Shown here: one piece after another, positions 44,207 to 53,695 of the stretch
Position numbering within the stretch: position 1 is the stretch's first letter
How the letters are laid out: each line of letters begins with the position of its first letter
Source: Paenibacillus dendritiformis
GTDB taxonomy: Bacteria; Bacillota; Bacilli; Paenibacillales; Paenibacillaceae
Length of the DNA: 64,000 bases
Direction: 5' to 3'
Assembly (NCBI RefSeq): GCF_945605565.1
Contig: NZ_OX216966.1
Span: forward strand, 558,001-622,000
Program-made: the position numbers and the translations under genes
The notes under the pieces: generated by a model
Databases searched by the model: none
What the model was told of the DNA's origin: nothing
What the model saw: the letters and a program-made list of their open reading frames with translations, nothing else

Positions 44207-44406
44207 TACATCTCTCCTCCAGTCTTTCTTATGAGCCAAAACCAGTCTTTTTCCAAATCTTCCTCTGTTATCGAATTTGAGCGGTGACGAGGCTCAATGA
44301 TTCCAATTCCCCAAAATAAAGAATTGTGATATGTTAAAATACACGAATGCATAATCTATTTCGAACATGAACAACGTTGAAACTTATTAGTAGTTTGACC
44401 TACGAG

Positions 44407-44438
44407 ACAGAGTCGCAAGACTACTCCTGCGACTCTGT
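44407..44438. terminator. Hairpin downstream of the 175-aa protein gene; copy at 42877-42904
   Basis: ACAGAGTCGCA / TGCGACTCTGT is a perfect 11-bp inverted repeat with a 10-nt loop. The copy near 42877-42904 has one mismatch and is followed by TTTATG on the minus strand. It came with the gene in the duplication. Confidence 0.5.
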
Positions 44439-44457
44439 CATGATAATATATTTATTC

Positions 44458-44985
44458 TTATTCTAGTAGCGTTCCTTCCCTCGCTTTTCTTAACAAATCA
44501 TAATACTCCAATCCACAGACCATCACGGTTTCAAAGTACAAATATTTCAAGTCATCTTCCTGCTCTTCTGGCGATTTTACCTTGAACCAGTCTTCCTCCA
44601 TCTCTTTTTCGGTAAAGACGTTAGACCTGTAGAAAGAAAGACCAACCTCTGTAAAGTCAAAAATAGATCCTAAATCGGGCTCACTTGTTCTTAAGTATGG
44701 GGTCATTTTATCAATTATTTCGATCAACTTTTCGGCCTTTGTATTGAAGACATGGATTCCATAACATACAATGGTCGCAAATTCTTTTAAGACACACACT
44801 ACTTGTATCGCTCTGAGTCTTTCGTTCTTATCGTATTCCGGGAGAATATAGCTTTCAAAATGGCGATCCGCTTCATCATTGTACTGCTGAATATACTGTT
44901 GAATACATTCATCTACTTGACCCTTGGTCATCCCAAGCTTAATCGTTCCTATACTGCGACCAGGCTCAATGATTATATTGTCCAT
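44458..44985 (-). CDS. Uncharacterised 175-aa protein, possibly immunity-like
   Basis: 175 aa. The start MDNIIIEPGRSIGTIKLGMTKGQVDECIQQY has the pattern SIGxIKLGMTxxxV found in BLIP/SmpA-like small domains and in many unnamed Bacillus cluster proteins. The middle has a beta-rich stretch (AIQVVCVLKEFATIVCYGI) and FDFTEVGLSFYRSNVF. The C-terminus is acidic, with a long helix (YYDLLRKAREGTLLE). No signal peptide. It lies just downstream of the broken HTH-TPR regulator, with 76 nt between that hold a 7-bp inverted repeat (TTGAACC/GGTTCAA). A truncated copy lies at 42925. An immunity role is only a guess from the setting. Confidence 0.75.
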   Translation of the reverse strand: MDNIIIEPGRSIGTIKLGMTKGQVDECIQQYIQQYNDEADRHFESYILPEYDKNERLRAIQVVCVLKEFATIVCYGIHVFNTKAEKLIEIIDKMTPYLRTSEPDLGSIFDFTEVGLSFYRSNVFTEKEMEEDWFKVKSPEEQEDDLKYLYFETVMVCGLEYYDLLRKAREGTLLE

Positions 44986-45061
44986 GGCAACTCACCCACA
45001 CTTGAACCCTTTACCAGGTTCAACATCTTTTCTGACTATGCAAACGTTTATAGTGAATGTA

Positions 45062-46393
45062 TCAGCTTAACCACAAGACCCTTTTAATAAGCCCTTTTTT
45101 CTGAATTTCTACTAAGTAGTCATCTAACTCTTGGCTGAGGTTTACTACATCCACATCAGTAAGATTTTTTCCCTCTTGAACTGCCTTTTCCATTTTTATT
45201 CTGGCGTTTTCAATTTTGCAAATTAGTTCTTCATCTTCTTCGCTAAGTTCATGAAGTATAGATACACTTTTTATGAAATATGCGATTGCTTCATTTTGTA
45301 AACCTATCGCATTTAGGTACTTACCCTTATTCATATAATAATATGCGTGTTCTGTCTTAACTAAAGGATTTGATAGATCAGAGCCGATAAAGTCGCTTTC
45401 ACGTTGAAGTAACTTTTCAATAGAATCAAAATCGGATTCGGAAAAATATACAGTAAGAAGCGAATTCACGATGTTAATTTTATGCGAATATATTTGTAAG
45501 CATTGCTGTAATTGAGCAATCGCCAACTCTGTTTTTCCTCTACGCTGGTTAAGTTTTGCCTTCATAAAGTCCACATTCTCTTTTACAAAGGGAAATTTAA
45601 ACAAGCTGAATGCCTTCAAATATTTCTCGGCAAACTCGTACTGTTCCTGATGGAAATAGGAAGTACAGATCATCAAAATAGAATAAGCCTTGAAGCTGCT
45701 CTCTGTCTGATCTTCAAAGACAAGTCGCTTGCATAATTCGATACATTCAGGATATCTCCGCAAGTGATAGGCATGGACACCCAACTTGTGGTATAAGGTG
45801 ATTCGGTTTTCGATAGATAGGAATTCGGCATAGTTCAAAATGGATTTTCCCGATTGAAATGTCTCTTCCAGCTTGCTGAAATCATCCCGTTCCACCAAAT
45901 ACTTATAAAGCAACCCTTGTGCAAGTTGGGGCTGCATACCGTGACTTCTGGCATATGCGATGACCGTATCGAACAAGGCAAGCTTAATTTCAGTCTTGTC
46001 GGGAAACTGCTCTGCAGTTAGCATTATTTTCTCTGCTATTGCACCGCTGTTTTCATCTTCGGATTCTAATAATAATAATGAAGCGATCTTGGCGCTTAGA
46101 GATGCATTTTGAAATGAAAATGAGTCATGTAGTAGTGCCAATAACGTATCTGATCGGGGCTTTGCAAACACGAGTGGTTCCAGCAGTTCTTAAAGAGGAA
46201 TCTCCAATACCGATATAATCGGCTGGATAGTTTTATAATCTGGCCGCTGAATTACTCCATTCTCAAGCTTTGAAATGTTCCCTCTGCTCACTCCCGATAA
46301 TTCAGCCAATTGTACCTGCGTCATCCCCCGTTCCTGTCGATAACGTTGAAGCAGTTCCCCCAAGGTTAAGAACACCAGACTGACGGAACTCAC
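45062..46393 (-). pseudogene. HTH-TPR (RRNPP-like) transcriptional regulator split by one stop codon
   Basis: The first part (67 aa, GTG 46393 to TAA at 46190-46192, ribosome site AAGGAAGTG) is an HTH_3 domain: LGELLQRYRQERGMTQVQLAELSGVSRGNISKLENG. The second part (369 aa, GTG 46171) consists of TPR-like helical repeats (for example FHQEQYEFAEKYLKAFSLFKF and KTEHAYYYMNKGKYLNAIGLQNEAIAYF). Both are in the same frame: the codons run IPL-stop-ELLEPLVFAKPRSD without other lesions. A whole protein of about 443 aa of the PlcR/NprR type would result if TAA were a sense codon. Such proteins sense small peptides. No peptide gene is recognised. Either inactivated, or the TPR part is made separately. 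Confidence 0.8.
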
Positions 46394-46508
46394 ATTATCA
46401 CTTCCTTATAATGGAATGTAATTGTTTATACATTACCATTTCATGATTGTTATGTAAATAATAATGAGATATAAGTAATATAGTACATATTTAAAAGGGG
46501 CTGATCGT

Positions 46509-46900
46509 ATGGAATGGAAACGTGCACGTGTCTCTCAGAAACGCCAAGTTACGATACCTCTAAAATATTTCGAACAAGCAGTAATTAAAGACGAGGTAGA
46601 GTTTTGTATCAAGGGGAGCGTCATCATGATTCGCCCTGTATGCGAACATACAGGCCATTATTCTTTCGCGGATCTCATATAGAAGACTTGATCAAAGAAG
46701 GACTTTCCGGTGATGAACTACTGACAAAGTTCCGCGAACGGCAAGCTGAACTACATATTGCCATAGAAAATGGAATTGCCGATCCGGGGAAGCCGCTCGA
46801 AATTGTAGAGCTGACAATGACGAAACGGAGGACCTATTTGGCGAGATTAGCCGCAATTCGTCAGCTTCCCGATGATAGGCGGTCGGATTCCATTCCGTAA
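46509..46900 (+). pseudogene. AbrB/MazE-like DNA-binding protein, frameshifted
   Basis: The first frame gives 57 aa: MEWKRARVSQKRQVTIPLKYFEQ, then VEFCIKGSVIMIRPV, a swapped-hairpin AbrB domain with the usual SxKRQVTIPxxxF motif, ending at TAG 46680. The next frame continues with IEDLIKEGLSGDELLTKFRERQAELHIAIE, the typical second half of such antitoxin-like proteins. One base seems lost near 46680. The ribosome site AAAAGGGG precedes ATG 46509. It is divergent from the HTH-TPR gene. No toxin partner is recognised next to it. Confidence 0.7.
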
Positions 46901-47060
46901 GAACCAATTCCTTGTCGGACAGGCCTTGCCCGGCCAGTAGCCTCATCTCCTGCGCAAGCATGTTCTCCAAATAATCCGGATTCGGAGAGCCCCTGAACTC
47001 CTCCAATATTCTGCGGTACGGATGCAACGGAAACCGCAGCAGAGTCGTAGGTTGCCGATG
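46840..47060 (-). other. Remnant coding stretch, unrecognised
   Basis: One minus-strand frame reads HPYRRILEEFRGSPNPDYLE and then MLAQEMRLLAGQGLSDKELVLTEWNPT. It is helical and protein-like, but has no ribosome site or start, and its 3' part lies opposite the end of the AbrB-like remnant. It may be what remains of a gene cut by rearrangement. Confidence 0.3.
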
Positions 47061-47139
47061 GCTTTTTCATCTGCTTCACTAAAGCTGCAGTATCTCCCGT
47101 CATTCTAGTCATCTGCTCCGCCAATACTGCAAGAATGCA

Positions 47140-47310
47140 GCAATTTCATTGGCACGAGTATGCGAAAATAGAATTGCTGCAAAACTACAGCAATTACCCT
47201 ACGTAAGGCGCAGATAGCGTTCAAAATGGCGAAATGATGCAGTTTTGCAGGATTTTATCGGAATTTAGCCTCTTGAGGCTAAAAATGCTGCGCCTGTGCA
47301 GCATTTTCAG
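47140..47310. repeat. Dispersed hairpin repeats, same family as at 6.4 kb
   Basis: The unit GAATTGCTG-CAAAACTA-CAGCAATT folds into a hairpin near 47172-47196. Beside it lie GCAGTTTTGCAGGATTTT (near 47240) and AAAATGCTGCGCC...GCAGCATTTT (near 47287). Similar units occur at 6369-6560. The gap from 47060 to the rsmG terminator holds no gene. Confidence 0.6.
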
Positions 47311-47419
47311 GCGCATACCATCTTGCTCCATGCGTAGACCATCTAGCTTCACACAGGGACCAGCTTGCGCCCTGACCTAACCTATCCTGCCTTCCCCGGC
47401 CCCGCCTAGCATAAGAAAA

Positions 47420-47475
47420 AGACTGTCGACAGGACTTTGCCGACAGTCTGAGGAGCCGGCACACACACCGGCTCC
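47420..47475 (-). terminator. Double hairpin, rsmG terminator
   Basis: AGACTGTCG / CGACAGTCT (47420-47449) is followed on the minus strand by TTTTTC, and GGAGCCGG / CCGGCTCC (47452-47475) lies between it and the rsmG stop codon. The first one has the shape of a terminator for rsmG. Confidence 0.8.
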
Positions 47476-47481
47476 TTTCCT

Positions 47482-48204
47482 TTATTGTATCGGCGCCTTC
47501 AACGGCATTCCCGGCTTGCGCGGGTATGCTTTTGGCGTCGGTCCTTTTTTGGCAATCAAAATGATATGGCGTTCCGATTGTTCCACCGGCAGGGTGAGCT
47601 TATGATCCGCCAGGAAGGAGCCCTGCAGCACCTGCAAGCTCTTTGCCGACTCGGCAATCTCCTCGGCCGGATTCGTCCCCTTCATCGCGGCGAACAGGCC
47701 GCCCGTCTTCACGAACGGAAGACAGAATTCGTTCAGCACATTGAGGCGGGCTACGGCGCGAGCCGTTACCAGATCGAACCGATCCCGGTATTGCGGCTTG
47801 CGCGCCACCTCCTCCGCCCGGCCATGAATGCATTCGACCCCGGTCAGCCCCAGCTCTTGCACCAGATGCTTCAAGAACTGAATCCGCTTGTTCAGCGAGT
47901 CCACAATCGTCAGCTGGACATGCGGGAACAGGATATGAAGCGGAATGCCCGGGAACCCTGCTCCCGAGCCGATATCGGCCATGGTGACGACATCCTCCAT
48001 GTTGACATGGGCCGCCAGCAGCAGCGAATCATAGAAATGCTTCTCATATACTTTATCCCGCTCGGTAATCCCGGTCAGGTTCATCTTCTCGTTCCACTCA
48101 ACTAAGATATGGAAGTATTGTTCGAACTGCTCCCGCTGCCGTTCCGTGAGCGTCCATCCGTGCCCGGCCAGCCAGCCGGCAAACTGTTCTTGTACGGCAT
48201 CCAT
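47482..48204 (-). CDS. rsmG: 16S rRNA (guanine527-N7)-methyltransferase RsmG
   Basis: 240 aa. The GidB fold has HFYDSLLLAAHV, the SAM-binding motif ADIGSGAGFPGIPLHILFP, VDSLNKRIQFLKHLVQELGL and VTARAVARLNVLNEFCLPFVKTGG. It methylates G527 of 16S rRNA; loss gives mild streptomycin resistance. It lies 57 nt downstream of mnmG in the mnmE-mnmG-rsmG order. Confidence 0.96.
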   Translation of the reverse strand: MDAVQEQFAGWLAGHGWTLTERQREQFEQYFHILVEWNEKMNLTGITERDKVYEKHFYDSLLLAAHVNMEDVVTMADIGSGAGFPGIPLHILFPHVQLTIVDSLNKRIQFLKHLVQELGLTGVECIHGRAEEVARKPQYRDRFDLVTARAVARLNVLNEFCLPFVKTGGLFAAMKGTNPAEEIAESAKSLQVLQGSFLADHKLTLPVEQSERHIILIAKKGPTPKAYPRKPGMPLKAPIQ

Positions 48205-48261
48205 AAGCTTGAATCTCTCCGTCCCTCATATGAAATCCCGCCCTCCGCGAGCAGAGCAGGC

Positions 48262-50169
48262 CTAACCGTTGCGGATTTCCTCCTGCTTCGCCGCCGTCAC
48301 GCGGTTGTAGTGCTCGATATAGACCAGCAGGATGGAAATATCCGCCGGCGTCACCCCGGAGATCCGGGACGCCTGACCGATAGAGATTGGCCGCACCTTT
48401 TCCAGGCGCTGCTTCGCCTCGGAAGCGATGCCCTGCACGTCTTGATAGTCGATATCGGCCGGAATCATCTTTTTCTCCATCTTTTGCAGCTTCTCCACAT
48501 GCAGCAGCTGCTTCTCGATATAACCCGCATATTTGATCTGAATCTCAACCTGCTCCTTCATCTCCTCATCCAGCTCATACGGAGATGGGAACAGCTTTTC
48601 CACTTGAGCGTAGGCCACTTCAGGACGACGCAGCAGCGTAATGGCGTCGCAGCCGTTCACCAGCGGAGCTGATCCCGCTTCGGCGAGCATGGCCTGCACC
48701 GCTTCATCCGGCTTCACCTTCGTCGCGCGCAGCCGTTCCATCTCCTGCTCGACGAGCTCCATCTTGCGTTGGAAGGCCGCATAGCGCTCTTCGGTAATCA
48801 AGCCGATCTCATAGCCGATAGGCGTAAGGCGAATGTCCGCATTGTCATGGCGGAGCAGCAGGCGGTATTCGGCCCGGGACGTCAACAGACGGTAAGGCTC
48901 CATCGTCCCCTTTGTCACCAGATCGTCAATCAAGACGCCAATATAGCCTTGCGATCGGTCCAGGATAACCGGCGGCTTGCCCTGAATCTTGCGCGCCGCA
49001 TTAATGCCGGCCATAATGCCTTGGGCCGAAGCCTCTTCATACCCGGACGTTCCGTTGATTTGTCCGGCCGTGTATAGATTCTCGACCAGCTTCGTCTCCA
49101 ACGTTGGCCACAGCTGCGTCGGCACGACCGCATCGTATTCGATAGCATAGCCGGTGCGCATCATTTCCGCTTTTTCCAATCCGGGAACCGAGCGGATCAT
49201 CTGCAGCTGAACGTCCTCCGGCATGCTGGTAGACAGCCCTTGAACATAATACTCCGCCGTATGTTTGCCCTCCGGCTCCAGGAAAATCTGATGCTTCGGC
49301 TTGTCGGCGAAGCGGACGATTTTGTCCTCGATCGATGGGCAATAACGTGGTCCGGTCCCCTCGATGACACCGGAAAACATCGGCGCCCGGTGCAGATTCT
49401 CGTTGATAATCCGGTGCGTCTCCTCCGACGTATAGGTCAGCCAGCACGGAAGCTGCTCATTATCGGACGATTTCGTCTCGTACGAGAAGAACTTCGGATT
49501 CTCGTCCCCCGGCTGAATCTCCGTCTTCGAGAAATCAATGAACTGCTTATTAATGCGCGGCGGCGTTCCGGTCTTGAACCGGACCATCTCGAAGCCCAGC
49601 TTGCGCAGGTTCTCCGACAGCTTGACCGAAGGCTGCTGATTGTTCGGCCCGCTCTCGTACATCAGCTCGCCGATAATAATTTTGCCGCGCAAATACGTCC
49701 CCGTCGTGAGGACTACCGCCTTCGCCGTATAGCGGGCGCCGGATTTGGTCTCGACGCCGACGCATTTGCCGTCCTCCACGAGCAACTCCTCCACCATGCC
49801 CTGGCGAAGGGTCAGATTCGGCGTCGATTCCACCGTTTCCTTCATCGCCTGCTGGTATAGCACCTTATCCGCTTGCGCGCGCAGCGCGTGCACCGCCGGT
49901 CCTTTGCCTGTATTCAGCATGCGCATTTGAATAAATGTTTTGTCGATATTGCGGCCCATCTCGCCGCCCAAGGCGTCGATCTCGCGCACGACATGGCCTT
50001 TGGCTGGCCCCCCGATCGACGGGTTGCACGGCATGAAGGCCACCATATCCAGATTAATCGTCAACAGCAGCGTATTGCAGCCCATCCGGGCTGTTGCCAG
50101 GGCCGACTCGCAGCCGGCATGTCCGGCGCCGATCACGATCACATCATAGTGTCCTGCATCGAATGGCAT
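48262..50169 (-). CDS. mnmG: tRNA uridine-5-carboxymethylaminomethyl modification enzyme MnmG
   Basis: 635 aa. FAD-binding [17 protein letters not shown] at the N-terminus, then [27 protein letters not shown], and the MnmG signatures [15 protein letters not shown] and [16 protein letters not shown]; the C-terminal helical part ends with [21 protein letters not shown]. With MnmE it modifies U34 of certain tRNAs using methylene-THF. It starts 36 nt after the mnmE stop codon. Confidence 0.97.
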   Translation of the reverse strand: MPFDAGHYDVIVIGAGHAGCESALATARMGCNTLLLTINLDMVAFMPCNPSIGGPAKGHVVREIDALGGEMGRNIDKTFIQMRMLNTGKGPAVHALRAQADKVLYQQAMKETVESTPNLTLRQGMVEELLVEDGKCVGVETKSGARYTAKAVVLTTGTYLRGKIIIGELMYESGPNNQQPSVKLSENLRKLGFEMVRFKTGTPPRINKQFIDFSKTEIQPGDENPKFFSYETKSSDNEQLPCWLTYTSEETHRIINENLHRAPMFSGVIEGTGPRYCPSIEDKIVRFADKPKHQIFLEPEGKHTAEYYVQGLSTSMPEDVQLQMIRSVPGLEKAEMMRTGYAIEYDAVVPTQLWPTLETKLVENLYTAGQINGTSGYEEASAQGIMAGINAARKIQGKPPVILDRSQGYIGVLIDDLVTKGTMEPYRLLTSRAEYRLLLRHDNADIRLTPIGYEIGLITEERYAAFQRKMELVEQEMERLRATKVKPDEAVQAMLAEAGSAPLVNGCDAITLLRRPEVAYAQVEKLFPSPYELDEEMKEQVEIQIKYAGYIEKQLLHVEKLQKMEKKMIPADIDYQDVQGIASEAKQRLEKVRPISIGQASRISGVTPADISILLVYIEHYNRVTAAKQEEIRNG

Positions 50170-50205
50170 CGTATCCCTCCTCTATTCCCATCTTCGTCCC
50201 GTCCT

Positions 50206-51582
50206 TTATTTGCCGAGGCAGAATTGAGAAAATATTTGATCAATCAGCGAATCGCCTACGGCATCGCCGATAATTTCACCTAACTGCTCCCAGGCCGACC
50301 GCACATCGATCTGAATCATATCGATCGGGATGCCTTGGCGGGAAGCGTCTATCGCATCATCAAGCGCCTGGAGCGCCTTCTTCAGCAGCGCAATGTGGCG
50401 CACGTTGCTCACATACGTCAAATCTCCGGATTCGATGCCTCCGCTGAAGAACAGGGTCGAGATCGCCTGCTCCAAGGCATCTACGCCCTCCTGCTCCTTC
50501 GCCGACATGCGGACAATGGCGTCTGCGCCGAACGTATTTTCCAGTTCGCTTATATCGATATGTTGAGGCAGATCCATTTTATTCACAATCACAATGACTT
50601 GTCTACCCACAAATTCCTTCATCCATTCCCGCTCATCCTCATGCAGCGGCTCATTGTTATTCACAACGAACAGGATCAGATCCGCCTCCAGCAAGGCGCT
50701 GCGGGAACGCTCCACGCCGAGGCGCTCGACGATATCCGTCGTCTCCCGGATACCGGCCGTGTCCAGCAAGCGAAGCGGAATGCCGTTAATGGTGACGAAC
50801 TCCTCGATCACGTCACGCGTCGTGCCGGGAATATCCGTCACAATCGCCTTGTTGTCCCGGGCCAGCGTATTCAGCAGCGAGGACTTCCCTACATTCGGTC
50901 GCCCCACAATCGCCGTTACGATGCCCTCTCTTAATATTTTCCCCTCGGACGCCGTCTTTAACAATTGTTCAATCTCTTTTTTGACTTGGCCGCATTTCTC
51001 CTGAATGAAGGCGCTCGTCAATTCTTCCACGTCATGCTCCGGATAATCGATATTCACCTCGATATGGGCCAGCGTCTCGATCAGCGTATGGCGCAGCGCA
51101 TTGATTTTGTTCGACAGATGGCCCTGCACCTGCTTCATCGCCACCGAGAAGGCCCGATCCGACTTCGAGCGAATCAGATCAATGACAGCTTCCGCCTGCG
51201 ACAAGTCAATCCGTCCATTCAGGAAAGCCCGCTTCGTGAACTCCCCTGGCTCCGCCGGCCGAATCTCCTGCTCCAGCAGCAGATCCATAACCTTGCGAAT
51301 CGAGATCATCCCTCCGTGCGTATTGATCTCGACAACATCCTCCGTCGTGAACGAACGCGGTGCCCGCATCACGTTCACCAGCACCTCCTCGACCCGCTCC
51401 CCGGTCTTCGGATCGACGATATGGCCGTAATGAATCGTATGCGTGTCCGCCTCGGTCAGCTTCACTTTGGAATGGAACAGCTTCTCCACTTCGCTCAGCG
51501 CGCCTTCCCCGCTCACCCGAATCACCGCGATTCCGCCCTCGCCCAGCGGCGTCGAGACGGCTGCGATCGTATCATACATCAT
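50206..51582 (-). CDS. mnmE: tRNA modification GTPase MnmE
   Basis: 458 aa from ATG 51582, 8 nt after AGGAGG; the frame continues upstream without a site. The THF-binding domain begins DTIAAVSTPLGEGGIAVIRVSG. The G domain has GRPNVGKSSLLNTL, the DTAGIRET switch and NKMDLPQ. The C-terminus is the conserved FCLGK with its catalytic Cys. It works with MnmG on tRNA U34. A terminator separates it from jag. Confidence 0.97.
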   Translation of the reverse strand: MMYDTIAAVSTPLGEGGIAVIRVSGEGALSEVEKLFHSKVKLTEADTHTIHYGHIVDPKTGERVEEVLVNVMRAPRSFTTEDVVEINTHGGMISIRKVMDLLLEQEIRPAEPGEFTKRAFLNGRIDLSQAEAVIDLIRSKSDRAFSVAMKQVQGHLSNKINALRHTLIETLAHIEVNIDYPEHDVEELTSAFIQEKCGQVKKEIEQLLKTASEGKILREGIVTAIVGRPNVGKSSLLNTLARDNKAIVTDIPGTTRDVIEEFVTINGIPLRLLDTAGIRETTDIVERLGVERSRSALLEADLILFVVNNNEPLHEDEREWMKEFVGRQVIVIVNKMDLPQHIDISELENTFGADAIVRMSAKEQEGVDALEQAISTLFFSGGIESGDLTYVSNVRHIALLKKALQALDDAIDASRQGIPIDMIQIDVRSAWEQLGEIIGDAVGDSLIDQIFSQFCLGK

Positions 51583-51647
51583 GTGAACTCCCTCCTGTCT
51601 TCGCACATGCTTCTATCCTGTACGTATACCGGACATTGAATTTTGTT

Positions 51648-51690
51648 AAAAAAAAGCAATGATTACCCCCGACATAGGCGCAATCATTGC
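51648..51690 (-). terminator. jag terminator
   Basis: On the minus strand GCAATGATT / AATCATTGC (51690-51656), a perfect 9-bp stem, then a run of eight T residues. It splits the transcription of jag from that of mnmE. Confidence 0.9.
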
Positions 51691-51748
51691 GTTCGTGCTT
51701 GAATTCCACGTCTATATAATAGAGAATACTCCAATAATACCATGCGGA

Positions 51749-52489
51749 TTATTTCACGGAAATAACGATGCGCCGATTCGGCTCCTCGCCCTTGCTGTAG
51801 GTCTTCACTTTCGGATGATCCTGCAGCTTGGCATGAATGATCTTCCGCTCCTGCGGCGTCATCGGCTCCAGCACGACATCCTGGTGGTTGCGAACCGCCT
51901 TGTTCGCCAACCGGTCGGCCAGCGCTTCCAGCGTCTTCTTCCGTCGCTCGCGAAACTGCTCTGCATCAAGAATAATTCGAAGGTGGTGCTTAGAATAACG
52001 GTTAGCGACCAGACTCGTCAAATATTGCAGCGAATCCAAAGTCTGGCCCCGGCGCCCGATAATAAGTCCGAGATCGGGTCCGCTAATGTCGAACGTCACG
52101 GTATCCTTGCGCTTATGCGCGGATACGTCCACTTCCAATCCCATCGCCTGGGCCGCGTCGATAATGAACCGCTTCGCCTCTTCGATAGGATCGGGGCCTT
52201 GCTCCGCAGCTTCTGCCTCAGCTGCGGCTTCGGCGGACGGCATCGCCGCCTCTTCCGCCGGCGCCGCCTTCGCTTCCGGGGCAGGGCTCGTCTCCGGTGC
52301 AGGTGACGCTGGCTTCTCAAGCAGCGTCAGCTCCACGGTAGCCGGGCGCACCCCAATCAATCCGAACAATCCGCGCGAAGGCTTCTCCAATACGCGGACG
52401 GTGACGCGATCTTCCGTCACCTTCCATTGTGCCAATCCGTTTTTTATTGCATCTTCGATAGTTTTTCCCGATACAATGAGCGTGTTCAT
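51749..52489 (-). CDS. jag: RNA-binding protein Jag/KhpB
   Basis: 246 aa. The Jag-N domain (KTIEDAIKNGLAQWKVTEDRVTVRVLEKPSRGLFGLIG, seen as DAIKNGLAQW and PSRGLFGLIG) is followed by an Ala/Glu/Pro-rich linker of about 45 residues, a KH domain with the GLIIGRRGQTLDSLQYLTSLVAN core (LIIGRRGQTLDSLQ) and an R3H domain ending RIVISVK. It binds RNA with KhpA and affects cell elongation. Its ATG overlaps the yidC stop by 4 nt. Confidence 0.95.
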   Translation of the reverse strand: MNTLIVSGKTIEDAIKNGLAQWKVTEDRVTVRVLEKPSRGLFGLIGVRPATVELTLLEKPASPAPETSPAPEAKAAPAEEAAMPSAEAAAEAEAAEQGPDPIEEAKRFIIDAAQAMGLEVDVSAHKRKDTVTFDISGPDLGLIIGRRGQTLDSLQYLTSLVANRYSKHHLRIILDAEQFRERRKKTLEALADRLANKAVRNHQDVVLEPMTPQERKIIHAKLQDHPKVKTYSKGEEPNRRIVISVK

Positions 52490-53259
52490 TTCGCCGGACT
52501 GACCTCCTTATCATTGTTGCGATAAAGGAAATAATTTTGCACAATCGTGAACAGGTTGCTATATACCCAATACAGCGGCAAGGCCGCCGGGAAGTTAATC
52601 GACATAACAAAAATCAAGATTGGGAACACGTACAGCATGAACTGCATCGGATTCGGCCCTTTTTGCTGCGCAGTCATCATCTTGGTCTGAATGAACGAGG
52701 TCAATGCAGCGATGATAGGAAGTACATAGTAAGGGTCGGTTTGTCCCAATTTGAGCCATAAAAACGTATGCTCGCGAATTTCCGAGTTCAAATAAATCGA
52801 GTTGTACAGGGCGATAAATACCGGCATCTGAACAATCATCGGCAAGCAGCCGGCCAGCGGATTCACATTATGCTGCTGGAACAGCTTCATCGTTTCTTCT
52901 TGCTGTTTTTGCGGATTGTCGCCATATTTCTTCTTGAGCTCGGCAAGCTTCGGCTGCAGCTTTTGCATCTCCTTCGAGCTGCGCATCTGCTTCACGGTGA
53001 GCGGTAAAATAAGAGAACGGACGATGATGGTAAGCAGCAGTATAGCCAGGCCATACTCTCCCTTGAACCAGGTTGCAAACGTATCCAGTGCTAACGAGAA
53101 ATAATAGACGACGTTGCGCTCCCAGAAGTTCCCTTGCAGCAAGTCCTCTGTCTTCAATGTCGTGGCCGATGTCGTACATCCGGTCAATACAACCAGCAAC
53201 AGCACAGAAACCGCCACGAAGAGCCATTTTCGATTATGAAACAACTTCTTCAGCGACAA
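52486..53259 (-). CDS. yidC: Membrane protein insertase YidC (SpoIIIJ type)
   Basis: 257 aa from TTG 53259, 9 nt after GAGGAG; an in-frame ATG further upstream gives a non-conserved extension. A lipoprotein signal (LFVAVSVLLLVVLTGC) with the acylated Cys is followed by five transmembrane helices; RSLILPLTVKQMRSSKEM has the conserved Arg of the hydrophilic groove, and NPLAGCLPMIVQMPVFIALY and INFPAALPLYWVYSNLFTI follow. It inserts membrane proteins alone or with Sec. The operon order rpmH-rnpA-yidC-jag is standard. Confidence 0.96.
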   Translation of the reverse strand: MSLKKLFHNRKWLFVAVSVLLLVVLTGCTTSATTLKTEDLLQGNFWERNVVYYFSLALDTFATWFKGEYGLAILLLTIIVRSLILPLTVKQMRSSKEMQKLQPKLAELKKKYGDNPQKQQEETMKLFQQHNVNPLAGCLPMIVQMPVFIALYNSIYLNSEIREHTFLWLKLGQTDPYYVLPIIAALTSFIQTKMMTAQQKGPNPMQFMLYVFPILIFVMSINFPAALPLYWVYSNLFTIVQNYFLYRNNDKEVSPAK

Positions 53260-53353
53260 TAGCAAAAACTCCTCTCTTGAACCAACCGATTCCAAAGTAA
53301 ATATATCATATTTCAAACGCTAAAGGAAACGGTCCAAGCCGCTCTATTCTTGC

Positions 53354-53695
53354 CTATTGCTTGAACACGGATCCCTTGCGCATCACATGCTGCACGCTCT
53401 TCGTCAATTGATCGTAATTCATCTCTGTCGCGCCTTTGCGAACGATGAAAATCAAATCGACATGATCGATAACCCGATCGGCCTCCCGTCTCACAATCTC
53501 CTTAATCATTCGCCGCATGCGATTGCGCATGACCGCATTGCCGATCTTCTTGCTGGCGGAGACCCCTACGCGGAACCGCTCCACCTGCGGACGATGGAAA
53601 ACATATAAGACCAGCTGATGATTAGCGAAGGAACGGCCGTATCGGTATACCCGGGAAAAATCGGATCGGTCCCGCAACCGGTACTTTTTCTGCAC
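53354..53695 (-). CDS. rnpA: Ribonuclease P protein component
   Basis: 113 aa from GTG 53695, 6 nt after GGAGTAA. The typical start VQKKYRLRDRSDFSRVYRYGRSFANHQLVLY is followed by the RNR signature KKIGNAVMRNRMRRMIKEIVR. It helps the RNA enzyme cut the 5' leader from pre-tRNAs. A longer frame upstream is not conserved in character. Confidence 0.95.
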   Translation of the reverse strand: MQKKYRLRDRSDFSRVYRYGRSFANHQLVLYVFHRPQVERFRVGVSASKKIGNAVMRNRMRRMIKEIVRREADRVIDHVDLIFIVRKGATEMNYDQLTKSVQHVMRKGSVFKQ

